Assembly: GCF_944387805.1 (NCBI RefSeq)
Contig: NZ_CALXGI010000005.1
Location: 29,609 to 93,608 of the forward strand
Length of the DNA stretch: 64,000 nucleotides
From: an uncultured Pseudoflavonifractor sp.
GTDB taxonomy: Bacteria > Bacillota > Clostridia > Oscillospirales > Oscillospiraceae
Reading direction: 5' to 3'
Positions 41,914 to 51,702 of the stretch are shown piece by piece. The notes beneath the pieces are model-generated. The model was not told where the DNA came from. It worked only from the letters and a program-made list of their open reading frames with translations, and searched no databases. The position numbers and the translations under genes were made by a program. Positions within the stretch are counted from its first letter, which is position 1, and every line of letters starts with the position of its first letter.

Positions 41914-43176
41914 TTATATGGCCGTCTCCCGGCGGATAATATCCGCCCCAAGGCTGCGCAGGCCCCCGTCCAGATCCTGATAGCCCCGGTCCATGTGTTG
42001 AAGGCCGGAGATGGTACTCCGTCCCTCCGCGCCCAGGGCGGCCACTACCAGAGCCGCGCCGCCCCGCAGGTCGGAGGCGTGAACCGCCGCGGCCTTCAGC
42101 CGCTCCACGCCGAACACCACAGCCACCCTTCCCTCCACCCGGATGCGGGCCCCCATGCGGGAGAGCTCATCCACATGCCGGTACCGGCTCTCAAAGATAT
42201 TCTCCACAAAGACCGAAGTGCCCGCCGCCGTGGCGAGGGCCGCCATCAGCGGGGCTTGGGCGTCAGTGGGAAAGCCGGGATAAGGCGCAGTGCGCACCGG
42301 GCTCACGCCCCGGAGCGTTTCAGGCCGGGACAGGCAGATCCGGCTGTCATCGCTATGTATCCTGCACCCCGCCTGGCTGAGCACTGCCGTCACCGTGGAC
42401 AGGTGGCGGCAGTCCGCGCCGGTGACCTCAATCTCCCCTCCAGCGGCAGCCGCCGCCGCCAGATAGGTGGCGGCCACGATTCGGTCGCCCATGACGGTAT
42501 GCTCCGCCCCATGGAGAGGCAGTCCCCCCCGGATGGTGATCATGGAGCTGCCCGCTCCCCGGACATCCGCCCCCATGGAGCGCAGGAAGGCCTGAAGATC
42601 TGCAATCTCCGGCTCCCGGGCTGCGTTGGTGATGGTGGTGATCCCCTGGGCGGCCACTGCCGCCAGCATGGTGTTCTCCGTGGCCCCCACGCTGGGGATG
42701 GAGAGTACAATGTCGGCTCCGTTCAAACGCCCGCCGGTGCAGCGCAGGGCGCCGCCGGCCTCGTCCACCGTGCCCCCGAGGGCCCGGATAGAAGCCAGGT
42801 GCAGGTCAATGGGCCTGGGCCCCAGCTCACAGCCTCCTGGGGCGGACAGTACCGCCTCGCCCATCCGCCCCAGGATGGCCCCCAGGAAGATGACGGAAGA
42901 GCGCATCTCCCGCATCAGGCCGTCGGGCACATCGCACCGGGACAGGCCGGAGGCATCCACCCGCACCGTGTCCCCCTCCCGGTCTGTTTTGCAGCCCAGG
43001 TGCTCCAGAATGGCCAGGGAGGCGGTCACATCCGACAATTCGGGGCAGTTACGGATGACGCTCTCCCCTCTGCCCAGGATCGTGGCCGCCAGAATGGGCA
43101 GCACGCTGTTTTTCGCGCCGTGAGCGCGGACCGACCCCTCCAGACGCCTGCCGCCCTCCACCAGAAATATACTCAT
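41914..43176 (-). CDS. murA: UDP-N-acetylglucosamine 1-carboxyvinyltransferase
   Basis: A 420-aa enzyme adding enolpyruvate from PEP to UDP-GlcNAc, the first committed step of peptidoglycan synthesis and the target of fosfomycin. The catalytic Cys is kept in APGGCELGPRPIDLHL, so classical fosfomycin sensitivity at this residue is expected; Asp-type MurA is excluded. KNSVLPILAA and the C-terminal HMDRGYQDLDGGLRSLGA are further marks. ATG at 43176 has two GGAGG sites (2 and 9 nt upstream). Its place inside the dcw cluster, between murG and ftsQ, is common in Clostridia. Firmicutes often have a second murA elsewhere. Confidence 0.95.
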   Translation of the reverse strand: MSIFLVEGGRRLEGSVRAHGAKNSVLPILAATILGRGESVIRNCPELSDVTASLAILEHLGCKTDREGDTVRVDASGLSRCDVPDGLMREMRSSVIFLGAILGRMGEAVLSAPGGCELGPRPIDLHLASIRALGGTVDEAGGALRCTGGRLNGADIVLSIPSVGATENTMLAAVAAQGITTITNAAREPEIADLQAFLRSMGADVRGAGSSMITIRGGLPLHGAEHTVMGDRIVAATYLAAAAAAGGEIEVTGADCRHLSTVTAVLSQAGCRIHSDDSRICLSRPETLRGVSPVRTAPYPGFPTDAQAPLMAALATAAGTSVFVENIFESRYRHVDELSRMGARIRVEGRVAVVFGVERLKAAAVHASDLRGGAALVVAALGAEGRSTISGLQHMDRGYQDLDGGLRSLGADIIRRETAI

Positions 43177-43303
43177 ATCCTCCGTCCTCCGCAAAGCTGG
43201 TCTTGTTTTCACTCAGGCCATACTATGCGGGGGTTCCCAGGGGCGTTCCCAGGCCAAACAGGACAAAGGACGGCGAAACAGGAAAAAACAGGTCCGTTTT
43301 TCT

Positions 43304-44434
43304 CTATTTCCGGTTCATCAGCTCCACCAGTGTCCGGTAGATGTGCTCGCTGGCGTCGGGTACAGCCATCTCCCGCAGGTTTCGGCTCATGTCCTCCCGG
43401 CGGCTGCTGTCGGCCATCAGGCCGGTGAGCAGCTCCAGCAGCACCTCCGGCTTGCCGGAGCACTCCTTCTCAGGCAGCAGCACTGCCGCCCCCCGGTCCG
43501 AGAGCACCCTGGCGTTCTTGGTCTGGTGGTCGGCCACCACGTTGGGAGAGGGCACCAGCACCGAGGGCTTGGCGAGGGCGGAAATCTCCGAGATGGTGGA
43601 GGCGCCCGCCCGGCAGACCACCAGGTCGGCGGCCGCCATGATGAGCGGCATGTCGTAGATGTACTCCCGCAGCTCCACGCCGGTGTCCTTCAGAATGACG
43701 CCCTTCCGGGACAGAGCGTCCTGCATCCGCTGAAAGTCCCGGCCGCCGCCGTGGATGTGGCGGAAGGGCGCGCCCTGAGCGCACTCCCGGGCGATAACGT
43801 CCACCATCAGGTCGTTCATCACCGCCGCGCCCAGAGAGCCGAAGAAGGACAGCAGCAGGGGCCGGTTGTCGGCAATGCCCAGCTTCTCCCGTGCCTCCTT
43901 CTTGGTGTACCGAAAGAAGTCGCCCCGGACGGGCGTGCCCGTTACCACCACCTTCTCCGGGTGCTCGTAGTGGCTGCGGCTCTCCTCAAAGCCCACCATC
44001 ACCACGTCCACCACCTTGGACAGGGCCTTGGTGGTCAGACCGGGAACCGCGTTGGACTCGTGGACCGCGGTGGGAATTTTCCGCCTGGCGGCGGCATTGA
44101 CTACCGGGTAGGATGCGTAGCCGCCGGTACCCACCACCAGGTCGGGCTTGAAATCGTCCAGAATGGCGTTGGCCTGCTTCCGGGAGCGGTTCATGTTGAA
44201 GAGGGTCTTCAGATTGTGGCCCACTGCCGCGGGGGTCAGAGACCGCTGGAAGTTGGTGATGGTCACCGTGCGGATGTCATACCCCTCCTTGGGCACCAGA
44301 CGGGTCTCCATGCCCCCATCCGCCCCCACGAAGAGGATGCGGCAGCCGGGATTCCGCTCCTGAAAGAGCCGGGCCAGCGCCACCGCCGGATTGATATGTC
44401 CCGCGGTCCCGCCGCAGGTAAAGAGAATGTTCAT
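43304..44434 (-). CDS. murG: UDP-GlcNAc:lipid I N-acetylglucosamine transferase
   Basis: A 376-aa membrane-associated glycosyltransferase making lipid II. GT-B family: the N-terminal FTCGGTAGHINPAVALA glycine-rich loop, GGYASYPVVNAA and HESNAVPGLTTK; the C-terminal half with FFGSLGAAVMND and RAGASTISEISAL for UDP-GlcNAc. The second G-loop normally reads GGSxGA; here the first residues are FFGSLGA, a mild variation. ATG at 44434 (GAGG 5 nt upstream) is preferred over the TTG just before it. Confidence 0.95.
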   Translation of the reverse strand: MNILFTCGGTAGHINPAVALARLFQERNPGCRILFVGADGGMETRLVPKEGYDIRTVTITNFQRSLTPAAVGHNLKTLFNMNRSRKQANAILDDFKPDLVVGTGGYASYPVVNAAARRKIPTAVHESNAVPGLTTKALSKVVDVVMVGFEESRSHYEHPEKVVVTGTPVRGDFFRYTKKEAREKLGIADNRPLLLSFFGSLGAAVMNDLMVDVIARECAQGAPFRHIHGGGRDFQRMQDALSRKGVILKDTGVELREYIYDMPLIMAAADLVVCRAGASTISEISALAKPSVLVPSPNVVADHQTKNARVLSDRGAAVLLPEKECSGKPEVLLELLTGLMADSSRREDMSRNLREMAVPDASEHIYRTLVELMNRK

Positions 44435-44473
44435 CAATGCCTCACTCCAAACGTCTCAGCCTGTAAGATATGC

Positions 44474-45682
44474 TTACCCCTGTCTGGGGGCCGGTATCTG
44501 TCGCGATACCGATAGGACAATTCCCATTTCCACCAATTGTATCACCAGCGCCGTGCCGCCGTAGCTGAAGAAGGGCAGCGAGATGCCGGTTGGGGGGATC
44601 AGGTTGGTGACCACGGCGATGTTCAGAAATACCTGCACCGCCACCAGAGTAGTGATGCCCACCACCAGCAGCGCGCCGAACCGATCCCGGGCGTGGAGGG
44701 CGATCCAGTAGCCCCGGATGACCAGCAGGGCGAAGAGAATGATGATGATGGCCGCGCCGATGTAGCCCAGCTCCTCGCAGGTGATGGAGAACACGTAATC
44801 ATTCTCCGGCTCGGGCAGGTAGTTGAACTTCTGCCTGGAGTTGCCCAGGCCCACCCCCAGCAGTCCGCCGGATCCAATGGCGTAGAGAGACTGGATAGTC
44901 TGGTAGCCGCCGTTGAGAGGGTCGCTCCAGGGATCCTGCCAGATGGCCAGACGGGCGGCCATGTAGCTGGTCTTGGTCATAATGAACCACAGCCCTGCGG
45001 CCACCGCCGCGCCGCCGGCCGCAAACCAGCCCAGTTTGATGCCGCCGGCAAAGAGCACCGCCGCGCCGCCCACCAGGATGAGGATGGTGCCCGACATATG
45101 GGGCTCCATCAGCATCAGGCCGGCCACTGCTCCCAGGATAAGCATATAGGGCACCAGCTCAATGAGGCCAATCCGGTCCAGCAGGTCCAGCAGGCGGCCG
45201 GAGGGTTTGCGCAGGTCGTACTTTTTCTTCTTCTCTGTACTTCGCTTGGACAATCGTGAGGCAAAGTAGAGGATGACGCCCAGCTTTGCCACCTCGGAGG
45301 GCTGGAAGCTGCCCAGGCCGGGCACCCGAATCCAGCGCTGAGCACCCGTGGTCGCCTTGCCGAAGCCCAGAGGGGTAAAAACCAGAATGAGGCACAGGAA
45401 GGCCGCCATCAGGGCAAAGACCGCCATCCAGCGGTAGTGCTGGTAGTTGAGCCTGCTGACCGCGTACATGAGCACAATACCCAGTACACCGAACAAAGCC
45501 TGGCGGACAAAATAATAGGTGGGGTCGTGCTTGGCCACCACGCCGTCGTAATAGGCAGTGGCATAGGAGGCGGAGAACACCATCACCAGCCCGATTCCCG
45601 TGAGCATCAGGGTCAGCATCAGGAAGGGCAGATCCATGGGTCCCCGTGCCAGCTGCTCCTCCACGGTGAGATCCCGCTTCAT
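44474..45682 (-). CDS. ftsW: SEDS peptidoglycan polymerase FtsW
   Basis: A 402-aa, ten-helix SEDS protein that polymerises septal glycan from lipid II together with its class B PBP. GLVMVFSASYATAYY at helix 1, RWIRVPGLGSFQPSEVAKL (the SEDS signature) and the C-terminal NLIPPTGISLPFFSYGGTAL are diagnostic. The PBP partner is probably the SpoVD-like protein encoded three genes upstream. The start is uncertain: ATG at 45682 has only a weak site; a GTG at 45703 overlaps GGGAGG. Confidence 0.93.
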   Translation of the reverse strand: MKRDLTVEEQLARGPMDLPFLMLTLMLTGIGLVMVFSASYATAYYDGVVAKHDPTYYFVRQALFGVLGIVLMYAVSRLNYQHYRWMAVFALMAAFLCLILVFTPLGFGKATTGAQRWIRVPGLGSFQPSEVAKLGVILYFASRLSKRSTEKKKKYDLRKPSGRLLDLLDRIGLIELVPYMLILGAVAGLMLMEPHMSGTILILVGGAAVLFAGGIKLGWFAAGGAAVAAGLWFIMTKTSYMAARLAIWQDPWSDPLNGGYQTIQSLYAIGSGGLLGVGLGNSRQKFNYLPEPENDYVFSITCEELGYIGAAIIIILFALLVIRGYWIALHARDRFGALLVVGITTLVAVQVFLNIAVVTNLIPPTGISLPFFSYGGTALVIQLVEMGIVLSVSRQIPAPRQG

Positions 45683-45734
45683 TTTCCGCGCCGTGACAGT
45701 CACCTCCCAAAGGTTTCTCCCGCTCTGTCAGTCT

Positions 45735-46721
45735 TTAGAACGGATAGCGGTTGATAAGGCCGAAGTAGGCCAGCAGGCAGGCTGCCAGCGTAATCAGGGT
45801 AAAGACGGCGAAGAGCTTCACCTCGCTCCAGCCGCCCAGCTCCAGGTGGTGGTGCAGGGGGGCCATGCGGAAGATCCGCTTGCCGTGGGTCAGCTTGAAA
45901 TAGGTCACCTGGATGATGTCGGACAATGTCTCAGCGATGTAGATGATGCCCACCAGAATGAGCAGCAGGGGGATATCCAGGGCAAAGGCCATGCCGCACA
46001 CCACGCCGCCCAGGAACAGTGAGCCGGTATCACCCATAAATACCTTGGCGGGGTGAAAATTGTAAATCAGGAAGGCGCACAGGCCGCCGAACACAGCTGC
46101 GGCAAATACCCCCAGCTCAGCGGCGCCCCACAGGACGGACACGGCCAGGAAGAACAGGGCCACAGGCATCGTCACGCCGGTGGCCAGGCCGTCAATGCCG
46201 TCGGTCAGGTTGACGGCGTTGACGGTTCCCACCATGACAAAGGCGGCAAAGACCATGTACAGCCACTCAGGCAGGTCCAGGGTAATGTTGACAAAGGGGA
46301 TATACAGGTCAAAGCTCAGGTAGCCGAAGTGGCGCAGCAGCAGAGTGAATACAATGGCGGCCGCCAGCTGGAGCAGAAACTTCATCCCGGCGGACAGGCC
46401 GTCTCCGTGATGGTACTTTACCTTCATATAGTCATCGAAGAAACCGATGGCGCCGAACACCAGGGCGAACACCAGCACAAACAGGGCGCCGAAAGCTCCG
46501 GCGGCAATATCCTGTCCCCCCACGGTGAGTACTGCCGCGGTGATGCCCACAATAAAGGTCAGGCCGCCCATGGTGGGGGTATTCTGCTTGGAATTGTGCC
46601 AGGCCGGGCCATATTCCTTCACGCCCTGCCCCGCCTTCAGGCGGCGCAGCAGGGGAATCAGTACCTTACCCGCCAGGAAGGCCACCACAAAGGCCACCAG
46701 GAAGCTTACTACATATCTCAT
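45735..46721 (-). CDS. mraY: Phospho-MurNAc-pentapeptide transferase
   Basis: A 328-aa, ten-helix membrane enzyme linking phospho-MurNAc-pentapeptide to undecaprenyl phosphate to form lipid I. The catalytic Asp motifs are FFDDYMKV and NAVNLTDGIDGLA, and the loop MAPLHHHLELGGWSE carries the conserved HHH. NTPTMGG near residue 46 is also typical. ATG at 46721 has GGGAGG 8 nt upstream. Confidence 0.96.
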   Translation of the reverse strand: MRYVVSFLVAFVVAFLAGKVLIPLLRRLKAGQGVKEYGPAWHNSKQNTPTMGGLTFIVGITAAVLTVGGQDIAAGAFGALFVLVFALVFGAIGFFDDYMKVKYHHGDGLSAGMKFLLQLAAAIVFTLLLRHFGYLSFDLYIPFVNITLDLPEWLYMVFAAFVMVGTVNAVNLTDGIDGLATGVTMPVALFFLAVSVLWGAAELGVFAAAVFGGLCAFLIYNFHPAKVFMGDTGSLFLGGVVCGMAFALDIPLLLILVGIIYIAETLSDIIQVTYFKLTHGKRIFRMAPLHHHLELGGWSEVKLFAVFTLITLAACLLAYFGLINRYPF

Positions 46722-46855
46722 CTTTTGAACCTCCCAAACCTCCGCCCGCACACGCCGGGCTTCTCCGGTCCGTTTTCACAAAGTGGTATTTTACCATAAG
46801 CCAGCTGGTGTTTTCCACTTAAAAAACAACAAATTTTCCTTCTGTTTTCCGGTTT

Positions 46856-48316
46856 TCATGGACGGCTGCGGGACTGGCCGTCAAAATAGGCGGCCACCTC
46901 CTCCCGCTCGTCCAGGTGGCGGCGCGCGGCGCCGATCTCCTGATAGGTCTCGTGACCTTTGCCCGCCAGCACCACCGTGTCGCCTGGCCTGGCCTCGTCC
47001 AAGGCCCGGCGGATAGCCTCCCGCCGGTGGGGCACCACGATGCAGGGAGTACCGCTCCCCTCCATGCCCGCCTGAATATCGGACAAAATGGCCTCCGGGT
47101 CCTCGGTGCGGGGATTGTCTGAGGTAAGCACCACCAGGTCAGCCAGCTCCGCCGCAATCCCCCCCATTATGGGGCGCTTGGTCCGGTCCCGGTCACCGCC
47201 GCAGCCAAACAGGCAGATAACCCGCCCCGCCGTGAAGTCCCGGACGGTGGTGAGAATATTCTCCAGGGCGTCCGGAGTGTGGGCATAGTCGATAATAACC
47301 GTGTACTCGGTTGGCGTGGGCACCACCTCAATGCGGCCCTTGACCCCTTTGGCCTTTGCCAGCGAAGCGCATACTGCCGGCAAAGGCAGTCCCAGGGCCA
47401 GACCGCAGGCAATAACGCCCAGGGCGTTATAGATGGTAAACCCGCCGGGGATCGGCAGGCGCACCCGGGCAATGGCTCCGGCGGTCAGAGCCTCAAACTC
47501 CACCCGGTCGGGGAACAGGCGGATGTTTTTGGCGGTCACGTCGGCCTGGTCCTTGTTCTCCGAGTAGGTCACCGCCGGACAGGTGACGGCGGTGGCATAG
47601 TACCGTCCGGCTTCGTCATCCAGGTTGAGCACCGCTGTACCGGTCTGGCGGAAGAGAAGGCCTTTCACCCGCCGGTACTCCTCCATGGTGCCGTGGAAGT
47701 CCAGATGGTCCCGAGTCAGGTTGGTAAAGATGCCGGCTTTAAAGAAGATGCCGTCCACCCGGCGGAGGGCCAGTGCGTGAGAGGACACCTCCATCACCAC
47801 ATGGGTGCAGCCGCTGTCCGCCATGTCCCGCAGCAGCTTCTGCACCTCCCAGGATTCCGGGGTAGTGCGGTGGGCGGGAATGACCTTCTCCCCAATCATG
47901 TTCTGGTTGGTGCCGATGAGCCCCACCTTCGTCCCCAGCACCCCCTCCAGCATAGCCTTCAGGAGATAGGTGGTGGTGGTCTTTCCGTTGGTGCCGGTGA
48001 CGCCGATGACGGTTAGTTTCCCGGCCGGATGACCGAACCAGTTGGCGGACACCGCCGCCAGAGCGGCCCGGGTATCGGCGGCCACAAGCCAGGGCCCCGG
48101 CCCGTCGGGGGCCTTATGGCAGATGACCGCCGCCGCCCCCTTCTCCACCGCCTCACGGAGGAAGCGGTGGCCGTCGGTCTTGTAGCCGGTGAGGGCCACA
48201 AAGAGCTCCCCCGGCCGGATGGTACGGGTGTCGTAGCTGATCCCTGAAATTTCCACATCCTCGTCCACAGCGCCCCCGAGAAGGGCCACGCCGGACAAAA
48301 GCGTCTTCAGTCTCAT
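46856..48316 (-). CDS. murE: UDP-MurNAc-L-Ala-D-Glu:meso-diaminopimelate ligase
   Basis: A 486-aa ATP-dependent amide ligase adding the third stem residue of the peptidoglycan precursor. The P-loop VTGTNGKTTTTYLL lies near residue 110; the SSHALALRRVDG and NLTRDHLDFHG segments are typical of MurE. The amino-acid selecting motif is SDNPRTEDP, the DNPR form that marks meso-diaminopimelate specificity rather than lysine. The LysA-like gene at the right edge uses the same precursor. ATG at 48316 has GAGGGG upstream. Confidence 0.96.
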   Translation of the reverse strand: MRLKTLLSGVALLGGAVDEDVEISGISYDTRTIRPGELFVALTGYKTDGHRFLREAVEKGAAAVICHKAPDGPGPWLVAADTRAALAAVSANWFGHPAGKLTVIGVTGTNGKTTTTYLLKAMLEGVLGTKVGLIGTNQNMIGEKVIPAHRTTPESWEVQKLLRDMADSGCTHVVMEVSSHALALRRVDGIFFKAGIFTNLTRDHLDFHGTMEEYRRVKGLLFRQTGTAVLNLDDEAGRYYATAVTCPAVTYSENKDQADVTAKNIRLFPDRVEFEALTAGAIARVRLPIPGGFTIYNALGVIACGLALGLPLPAVCASLAKAKGVKGRIEVVPTPTEYTVIIDYAHTPDALENILTTVRDFTAGRVICLFGCGGDRDRTKRPIMGGIAAELADLVVLTSDNPRTEDPEAILSDIQAGMEGSGTPCIVVPHRREAIRRALDEARPGDTVVLAGKGHETYQEIGAARRHLDEREEVAAYFDGQSRSRP

Positions 48317-48360
48317 GCTGTCACCCCTCACTTTTTGCGGCAAAGCCGAAATCTTCGCTT

Positions 48361-48395
48361 CAGCCCGGTCCGGGGCAAAATCCCGGACCGGGCTG
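48361..48395 (-). repeat. Hairpin between the PBP gene and murE
   Basis: A perfect 14-bp stem (48361-48374 with 48382-48395) in the 103-nt gap. No U-tract follows, so it is more likely a processing or stabilising stem than a terminator. Confidence 0.5.
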
Positions 48396-48419
48396 GTTCT
48401 CTTGGCAGCCTCCGCCCGC

Positions 48420-50801
48420 TCAGAAGCCTGCGCCGGCGGTGGTTGCGGTGTTGTCCATGAACTGGACCTCCACCACAGTCCCCCGGTCCACCATGGTGCC
48501 GGCGGCAATGGACTGCCCCGCGGCGATGGTACTGGAGGTGTAGTAGTCGGACACGCCTGTGGCCTTCATGTACAGGCCCAGGCTGCTGAGTGTCTGGCGC
48601 ACCGTCTCGGGTGACTTGCCCGACAGGTTGGGCACCTCCACCTGGTCGGTGGGCTTTGTCTCACCCAGGTAGAGCACCATCTCGCTGCCGCCAGGGATAG
48701 ACGCGCCCTGGATTGGGATCTGGTCGGTGACAGTCTCGCCGCTGCCCACAGTGCGCACCGTGAGTCCGGCGGCCTCCGCCTTGGCCTTGGCGTCCGCTGC
48801 GGACAGGCCCACCACGCTGGGTGCCAGCACGTCGGCGCCCGACAGCTCCTCGGCAGTGTACTGCTTCTCCACGCCCATGTAGTCCAGGATGTTGGCCAGC
48901 AGCTCGCCGGCCCGGGTGGCGCCCATGACGCCGCCGCTGATATAGTAGCCGCCGGCGGTGTAGTTGCTGCCGGGGGACACAGGCTTGGGATTGTCAAAGG
49001 CGATAAGAACCACCACCTGGGGGTCGTCCGCCGGGGCAAAGCCCAGGAAGGAGACGATGGTGTGGTCGTCCTCCAGGGTCTCGGAGGAACCGGTCTTGCC
49101 GCCGATGCGGTAGCCCGCCTGATAGGCGTTCTTGCCGGTGCCTCCGTTGACCACGCCCTCCAGAATGGTGCGGCACTTCTCACTGGTTGCCTCACTGATC
49201 ACCTGGCGGCGCTCGGTGGGCTCGGTGCTCTGGAGCACATTGCCGTCGGCGTCGGTGATGGACTCCAGCACATATGGCTGCATCAGGTGGCCGCCGTTGA
49301 TGACGGCGGAGGCGGCGGTGATGAGCTGGATGGGGGTCACGTTGAAACGCTGGCCGAAAGAGGCGGTGGCCAGGGATGCCTCGCCGTAGGGGCCGGTAAA
49401 GAAGTCCCGGGACCACACCGTACTGCCGGCCTCACCCTGCATGTCAATGCCTGTCAGCTCCAGAAAGCCGAAATCCTCCAGGTAGTCGTAGAACTTCTCC
49501 GCTCCCAGCCGCTGGCCGATGGCGATAAAGGCCGGGTTGCAGGAGTTGGCCACCGCCTTGGCCAGGGTCTGGGTGCCGTGGCCCTTTCGGTCAGAACAAC
49601 GTATGGTCTCTCCGGCAATAACCACCGATCCGGTGCAGCTGAAGGTGTCGCTCTCGCTGACCACGCCCTCCTCCAGAGCAGCGGCCAGCACCACGGACTT
49701 GAAGGTGGAGCCGGGTTCGTAGGTGTCGTTGATGGCCTTGTTGCGCCACTGGAGCAGCTGGGCGCTGCCCAGGGCCTCTTTGTACTCGTCGCTGTCCTCG
49801 CCGTAGGTGGCCTTCAGGGTGTCCAGCTCGGCCAGGGTGTCCGGGTCGGTGACCTGGCTGGGGTTGTTCAGGTCATAGGTGGGGGAGTTGGCCCAGGCCA
49901 GAATAGCCCCGGTGTTGGGGTCCATGGCGATGGCAAAGCCGCCGTTCTGCACGTCGTACATCTCGATGCCCTTCTCCAGGGCCCGCTCGCAGTAGTACTG
50001 GATGGTGGCGTCAATGGTCAGGTTCAGGTTATTGCCGTCGGTGGCGTCGTAGTAGTTCTCATAGCGGGAGAGCATCTCGGTGCCGTTGCCGTTCTTGGCG
50101 GTCACCACGCGGCCGGTCTCGCCGGAGAGCACGCTGTCGTAGTAGGCCTCCATACCGTATGCGCCCTCGTTCTCCGCGTTGACAAAGCCGATGACCTGGG
50201 CGGCCAGGCTGGAGTGGGGGTAGTACCGCTTGGAGGTAGGGGTGGAGTAGAGGGCGTTGGACAGCCCATACTCCAGTTTGAAGGCCATGACCTGCTCATT
50301 CACGTCCTGCTCCACCTTGGCTGCCAGGCGCACATAGGAGGTGTCCTTCTGGAGGCGGAGGAGGATGGTGTCCTTGTCCAGGCCCAAAATCTCTGCGAGG
50401 CCGGATGCAACCGCCTCGTCGGTGGGCTCGGGGCCGGGTGCCGTCTTGCTGTCTCCCTTCTGATAGGCCTCTGCCTTTTTCTGATAGTTCTCCTGGACGG
50501 TATTCAGATCCCGGGGGGAGACAATGATGTCGTAAGCCGTGGAGCTCAGGGCCAAAGGGGTTCCCTTGCTGTCATAGATGGTGCCCCGGTTGGCCGTCAC
50601 CGCCACGTCTCTGGTCTGCTGGCTGATAGCCAGCTCCTGGTAGTACTCATGGTTGGTGATTTGAAGGTCGTACAGCCGGACCAGCAGGGGGATGAAAATC
50701 ACCACGCCAAAAATAGCCATCAGAAAGACGGTCCGCCCCAGAATGGTGCGGTTTCCCCTCCGGTCCGGTTGCTGCTTCTGTTTCTTTTCGCCGTTCATCA
50801 T
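48420..50801 (-). CDS. Class B penicillin-binding protein with PASTA domains, SpoVD/PBP2B type
   Basis: A 793-aa peptidoglycan transpeptidase. A basic tail and one helix (about residues 20-43) lead to the dimerisation domain (ANRGTIYDSKGTPLA) and the transpeptidase with active-site EPGSTFKS (SxxK), NSCNPAF (SxN) and GGKTGSS (KTG). Two PASTA domains follow (starting LAPSVVGLSAAD and VEVPNLSGKSPE). In Clostridia this dcw gene serves division and often sporulation (SpoVD), and vegetative PBP2B is equally possible. ATG at 50801 has GAGG 7 nt upstream. It is the expected partner of FtsW. Confidence 0.92.
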   Translation of the reverse strand: MMNGEKKQKQQPDRRGNRTILGRTVFLMAIFGVVIFIPLLVRLYDLQITNHEYYQELAISQQTRDVAVTANRGTIYDSKGTPLALSSTAYDIIVSPRDLNTVQENYQKKAEAYQKGDSKTAPGPEPTDEAVASGLAEILGLDKDTILLRLQKDTSYVRLAAKVEQDVNEQVMAFKLEYGLSNALYSTPTSKRYYPHSSLAAQVIGFVNAENEGAYGMEAYYDSVLSGETGRVVTAKNGNGTEMLSRYENYYDATDGNNLNLTIDATIQYYCERALEKGIEMYDVQNGGFAIAMDPNTGAILAWANSPTYDLNNPSQVTDPDTLAELDTLKATYGEDSDEYKEALGSAQLLQWRNKAINDTYEPGSTFKSVVLAAALEEGVVSESDTFSCTGSVVIAGETIRCSDRKGHGTQTLAKAVANSCNPAFIAIGQRLGAEKFYDYLEDFGFLELTGIDMQGEAGSTVWSRDFFTGPYGEASLATASFGQRFNVTPIQLITAASAVINGGHLMQPYVLESITDADGNVLQSTEPTERRQVISEATSEKCRTILEGVVNGGTGKNAYQAGYRIGGKTGSSETLEDDHTIVSFLGFAPADDPQVVVLIAFDNPKPVSPGSNYTAGGYYISGGVMGATRAGELLANILDYMGVEKQYTAEELSGADVLAPSVVGLSAADAKAKAEAAGLTVRTVGSGETVTDQIPIQGASIPGGSEMVLYLGETKPTDQVEVPNLSGKSPETVRQTLSSLGLYMKATGVSDYYTSSTIAAGQSIAAGTMVDRGTVVEVQFMDNTATTAGAGF

Positions 50802-50962
50802 ATGATCACCTCTGCGCCTGTAAAAACGCGCTGTCTGTCTCTCTTTACGCGGCGGGACCTCTGCGGGCGGGCAATTCCACGCGAAAGCGGGAGCTCCGCC
50901 CACTTTCGCACGATTCCCGCCCTGCTTTCTCCGTCTCCGCCGCTGTCCCCCGCTTAAATACC

Positions 50963-50999
50963 GAGGGCGTAAGAAAAATCCGTTTTTTCTTACGCCCTC
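50963..50999 (-). terminator. Terminator-like hairpin between ftsL and the PBP gene
   Basis: A 16-bp stem GAGGGCGTAAGAAAAA with matching arm and T-rich loop edge. On minus the stem is followed by GGTATTTAAG, so termination would be partial. It splits the cluster into mraZ-rsmH-ftsL and the rest; the gap of 263 nt has no clear promoter. Confidence 0.5.
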
Positions 51000-51064
51000 T
51001 CTGTGTGGGCTGCGGGTGCAACCCTTTTTCTCTTTTCGGGTCTTACAAAACTATATGGGGTGGC

Positions 51065-51637
51065 TTACTTGAAATATTCCACCACATTGCCCAGGATATC
51101 TTTGATACCCTGGAGGGCGCCATTCAGGCCCTGGACCGGGGTCTCCTCCTCGCTGAACAGCACCACGCTGTCCGGCTCGGACAGGTCCAGGTAGAGAATC
51201 TGCCCTGCCTGGGGCTTAACCATAGAGCCGTCGGAGGTCACCGCAGTCTCAATGCTGGCCAGGTCAAAGGCCAGCTCGTACTGGGTGCGGAGATAGCTCT
51301 CCTGCTCTTCCAGCTCGGACAGGTCGCTCTTCAGGCTGGCGATATCGTCAGACAGGGAGGTAAGCTGGATGGAGCTGAGCAGCACCAGTACGGCAAACAC
51401 GCCGATGGCCAGGAAGCCCACCACTGCGAAGGGGGAGACGGCCCCCGCCTCCCGCACCCGTGCCTTGGGCCGCACCGCCGCCCGGTCTCTGGGCCGTACC
51501 AGAGGACGGGTCCGGGTCTGTTCACCGCCCCGCAGAGAATTTGCCGCCGCGTCAGTGTAGCTCAGATCATAGGCCACGCTGTCATAGGTAGCGCGGGGCG
51601 TATTATAGCGTCTTTTTCGGACTGCGGCAGTTGCCAT
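51065..51637 (-). CDS. ftsL: FtsL-like cell division protein
   Basis: A 190-aa bitopic protein with a long basic N-terminal cytoplasmic part (rich in Arg: VRPRDRAAVRPKARVREAG), one helix (about residues 67-90) and a coiled coil (SDDIASLKSDLSELEEQESYL) with a short extracytoplasmic tail. Low sequence conservation is normal for FtsL; size, topology and position directly between rsmH and the class B PBP gene support the call. Septum-formation-initiator/DivIC-like proteins share this topology. Would form the FtsQ-FtsL-DivIC complex. Confidence 0.8.
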   Translation of the reverse strand: MATAAVRKRRYNTPRATYDSVAYDLSYTDAAANSLRGGEQTRTRPLVRPRDRAAVRPKARVREAGAVSPFAVVGFLAIGVFAVLVLLSSIQLTSLSDDIASLKSDLSELEEQESYLRTQYELAFDLASIETAVTSDGSMVKPQAGQILYLDLSEPDSVVLFSEEETPVQGLNGALQGIKDILGNVVEYFK

Positions 51638-51702
51638 GGGGCGTCCACTCCATTCTTTTGCAGATGCGTATCAGGAAGGCCGGCCCTTCCCGTTCTCTAT
51701 TA

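Noticed and set aside
46722..46855. Internal promoter before mraY
   Set aside because: A TAAAAT with a weak TGGAAA at 18 bp and an AAGTGG...CCACTT pair are present, but the match is too poor to list.
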